Positions 4,164 to 5,307 of a DNA stretch of 5,307 nucleotides are shown piece after piece (the stretch's first letter is position 1; each line of letters starts with the position of its first letter). Below the pieces are notes generated by a model. It saw only the letters and a program-made list of their open reading frames with translations, was not told where the DNA came from and searched no databases. Origin of the DNA: Candidatus Azambacteria bacterium (lineage in GTDB: Bacteria; Patescibacteriota; Minisyncoccia; GWC2-36-17; WO2-46-25); the NCBI GenBank assembly GCA_024654415.1, contig JANLHQ010000081.1, forward strand, positions 1-5,307. The letters are read 5' to 3'. Both the position numbers and the translations under genes were made by a program.

Positions 4164-4196
4164 ACTTTTTCATTAAAACACAATGTTCTGATGGTA

Positions 4197-5156
4197 TCAG
4201 ATGTCTCGTTTTTTTTCAAGCCCTAAAAGGACGTTGGTTAAATCCTTTGGCAAATGAGACGAAAACACTGCCTTTTCCCCATCAGGAAGTGAAAAGGACA
4301 AAGCACTGGCATGCAAAAACTGCCTTGAAAGAGGGAGTAAACTAAGCACTTTCCGGGGAGCATATGTTTTATCCCCAGCCAATGGGTGCCCAATGTGCTT
4401 AAAATGCACTCGTATCTGATGCATCCTCCCTGTTTTAGGGTATGCCTCCACAAGCGTAAACCCGTCATAAAACTCCAGAACTTTGAATCCAGTGCTTGCG
4501 TTTCGGGATTTACTTACATTTCCCGAACGTCGTTTATTTCTCTTTTGGATTGCTATTTGGCGTGCTTTTAGCCTTCCAATAGGAACAGTGATTTCCCCTT
4601 CCTTTTTTGCAAGCTTCCCCGCTACAAGTGCAGTATAAGTTTTCTCAACATTTCTACTCGAAAACTGCTTTTTAAGCCACTCGAACATTGGTTGAGTTTT
4701 AGCAACCACTAGCAAGCCCGACGTTTCCTTATCAAGCCTATGTACGATACCAGGCCGCAAGGGGTCCTCTCCTACCCCCTTGAGCTCTGGCCAGCGTGCA
4801 AGAAGCCCATTTACCAGGGTGCCCTTTTTATGCGTATGTGAGGGATGCATGACAACACCAGCGGGCTTTTCTATCACCGCAAAATCCTTTGCATCATGGA
4901 CCACATGAAACAACACCGTGGGGTCGGATGTGATATCTACTTGATCTTCTTCTTTAAAACTGATCTCAAGCGCGTCGCCACTCTTTATATGGTAATGCTT
5001 TTTTACAGACGAACCATTTACACGCACCTCACCGCTCTCAATGAGTTGCTGTAAAAAACTGCGCGAGCGCGCAGGAAATTGAGAGACCAAAAATAGATCA
5101 AGTCGCGTGCCCGCATCCGCGGGTGCAACGCTAATGGAAGATGTGTGGGTAGTCAT
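4197..5156 (-). CDS. RluA/RluD-family 23S rRNA pseudouridine synthase
   Basis: This is a pseudouridine synthase of the RluA/RluD family, which isomerises uridine in structured RNA, usually 23S rRNA. An S4-like RNA-binding domain covers about residues 14-65 (TRLDLFLVSQFPARSR ... GEVRVNG). The catalytic domain follows, with KPAGVVMHPS (97-106), the family motif HRLDKETSG (139-147) with catalytic Asp142, EKTYTALV (171-178) and GRMHQIRVHFKHIGHPLAGDKTY (243-265, start of a longer motif). At 319 aa it matches RluD (about 326 aa). The ATG at 5156 overlaps the trpS end by 26 nt, has no good SD and has no nearby alternative Met, so coupling to trpS translation is likely. Which uridines it modifies cannot be read here. 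Confidence 0.95.
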   Translation of the reverse strand: MTTHTSSISVAPADAGTRLDLFLVSQFPARSRSFLQQLIESGEVRVNGSSVKKHYHIKSGDALEISFKEEDQVDITSDPTVLFHVVHDAKDFAVIEKPAGVVMHPSHTHKKGTLVNGLLARWPELKGVGEDPLRPGIVHRLDKETSGLLVVAKTQPMFEWLKKQFSSRNVEKTYTALVAGKLAKKEGEITVPIGRLKARQIAIQKRNKRRSGNVSKSRNASTGFKVLEFYDGFTLVEAYPKTGRMHQIRVHFKHIGHPLAGDKTYAPRKVLSLLPLSRQFLHASALSFSLPDGEKAVFSSHLPKDLTNVLLGLEKKRDI

Positions 5157-5307
5157 ATCTCATCGCCTTACGCACGCGCTTCATCACCTGCTCTGCCTCT
5201 TCACTTGCCTGTGCGGTCCCCTTCTTAAGAACAAGCGAAAGATATGATTCATCTTTTGCAAATTCTTCTCGGGCACTGCGGATAGGGTCCAAGAATGTAT
5301 TTATAAC
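5131..5307 (-). CDS. trpS: Tryptophanyl-tRNA synthetase, C-terminal end (partial)
   Basis: An open minus-strand frame enters from the right edge and ends at TAG (5131-5133), encoding the last 58 residues. The sequence resembles the TrpRS C-terminus: FLDPIR (residues 5-10 of the fragment), a charged helix, SYLSLVLKKGTAQASEEAEQ and the helix VMKRVRKAMRYD. This corresponds to the family pattern F-x-PIR ... Y-x2-x-L-x-G-x-A ... A-x2-x-L-x2-V-x3-M, and the catalytic domain lies outside the window. TrpRS charges tRNA-Trp in the cytoplasm. Its stop lies inside the start of the pseudouridine synthase gene (26-nt overlap). Identification rests on the C-terminal tail alone. Confidence 0.8.
   Translation of the reverse strand, partial: VINTFLDPIRSAREEFAKDESYLSLVLKKGTAQASEEAEQVMKRVRKAMRYDYPHIFH

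Noticed and set aside
4139..4345. Plus-strand short ORFs opposite rplS and the pseudouridine synthase
   Set aside because: They are antisense shadows of two confidently identified genes.
1..5307. CRISPR array, insertion sequence or phage module
   Set aside because: No spaced direct repeats, transposase, integrase or phage genes were seen; the inverted repeats present are explained by tRNAs, terminators and hairpins.

Overview
The window looks like a compact bacterial chromosome segment. Bacterial hallmarks are a bS19-type ribosomal protein (rplS), -35/-10 promoters, strong Shine-Dalgarno (SD) sites on several genes, intrinsic terminators and bacterial-type tRNAs. Small proteins of no recognised family and tight packing are reminiscent of Candidate Phyla Radiation (Patescibacteria/Parcubacteria-like) genomes, but that placement is an inference.

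Left part (1-2000, plus strand): a tRNA-Leu(UAA) is followed by three genes that each look like an independent transcription unit. These are an unrecognised 139-aa protein, a CDP-alcohol phosphatidyltransferase with a perfect family signature, and an unrecognised 134-aa protein. Each has its own promoter and SD site and ends at a hairpin terminator. A bidirectional terminator near 1977-2004 separates the last of them from a convergent TVP38/TMEM64 (VTT/DedA-like) membrane protein on the minus strand (2006-2656).

Middle (2700-3380, minus strand): an extended -10 promoter near 3339-3366 drives tRNA-Phe(GAA) and tRNA-Gly(GCC). Two small unknown ORFs (78 and 44 aa) follow, and the unit ends at a GC-rich hairpin at 2710-2738.

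Right part (3378-5307, minus strand): the 3' end of trpS overlaps the start of an RluA/RluD-family pseudouridine synthase gene. Next come rplS, tRNA-Leu(GAG) only 17 nt after the rplS stop, and tRNA-Val(UAC), ending at a clean intrinsic terminator at 3378-3401. The genes act in tRNA charging, rRNA modification, ribosome structure and tRNA supply, so this looks like one translation operon.

The most unusual feature is at 3411-3593. The intact tRNA-Val lies between a tRNA 5' half and a tRNA 3' half. Together the halves make a 72-nt cloverleaf with a candidate UGU (Thr) anticodon. They are joined by an extended, bulged helix of about 21 bp with tRNA-Val at its tip. This could be a split or intron-interrupted tRNA with a tRNA nested in the interruption, or a decaying tRNA invaded by tRNA-Val. 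Several mismatches and a missing U8 favour decay, while the precise halves and the long pairing favour function.
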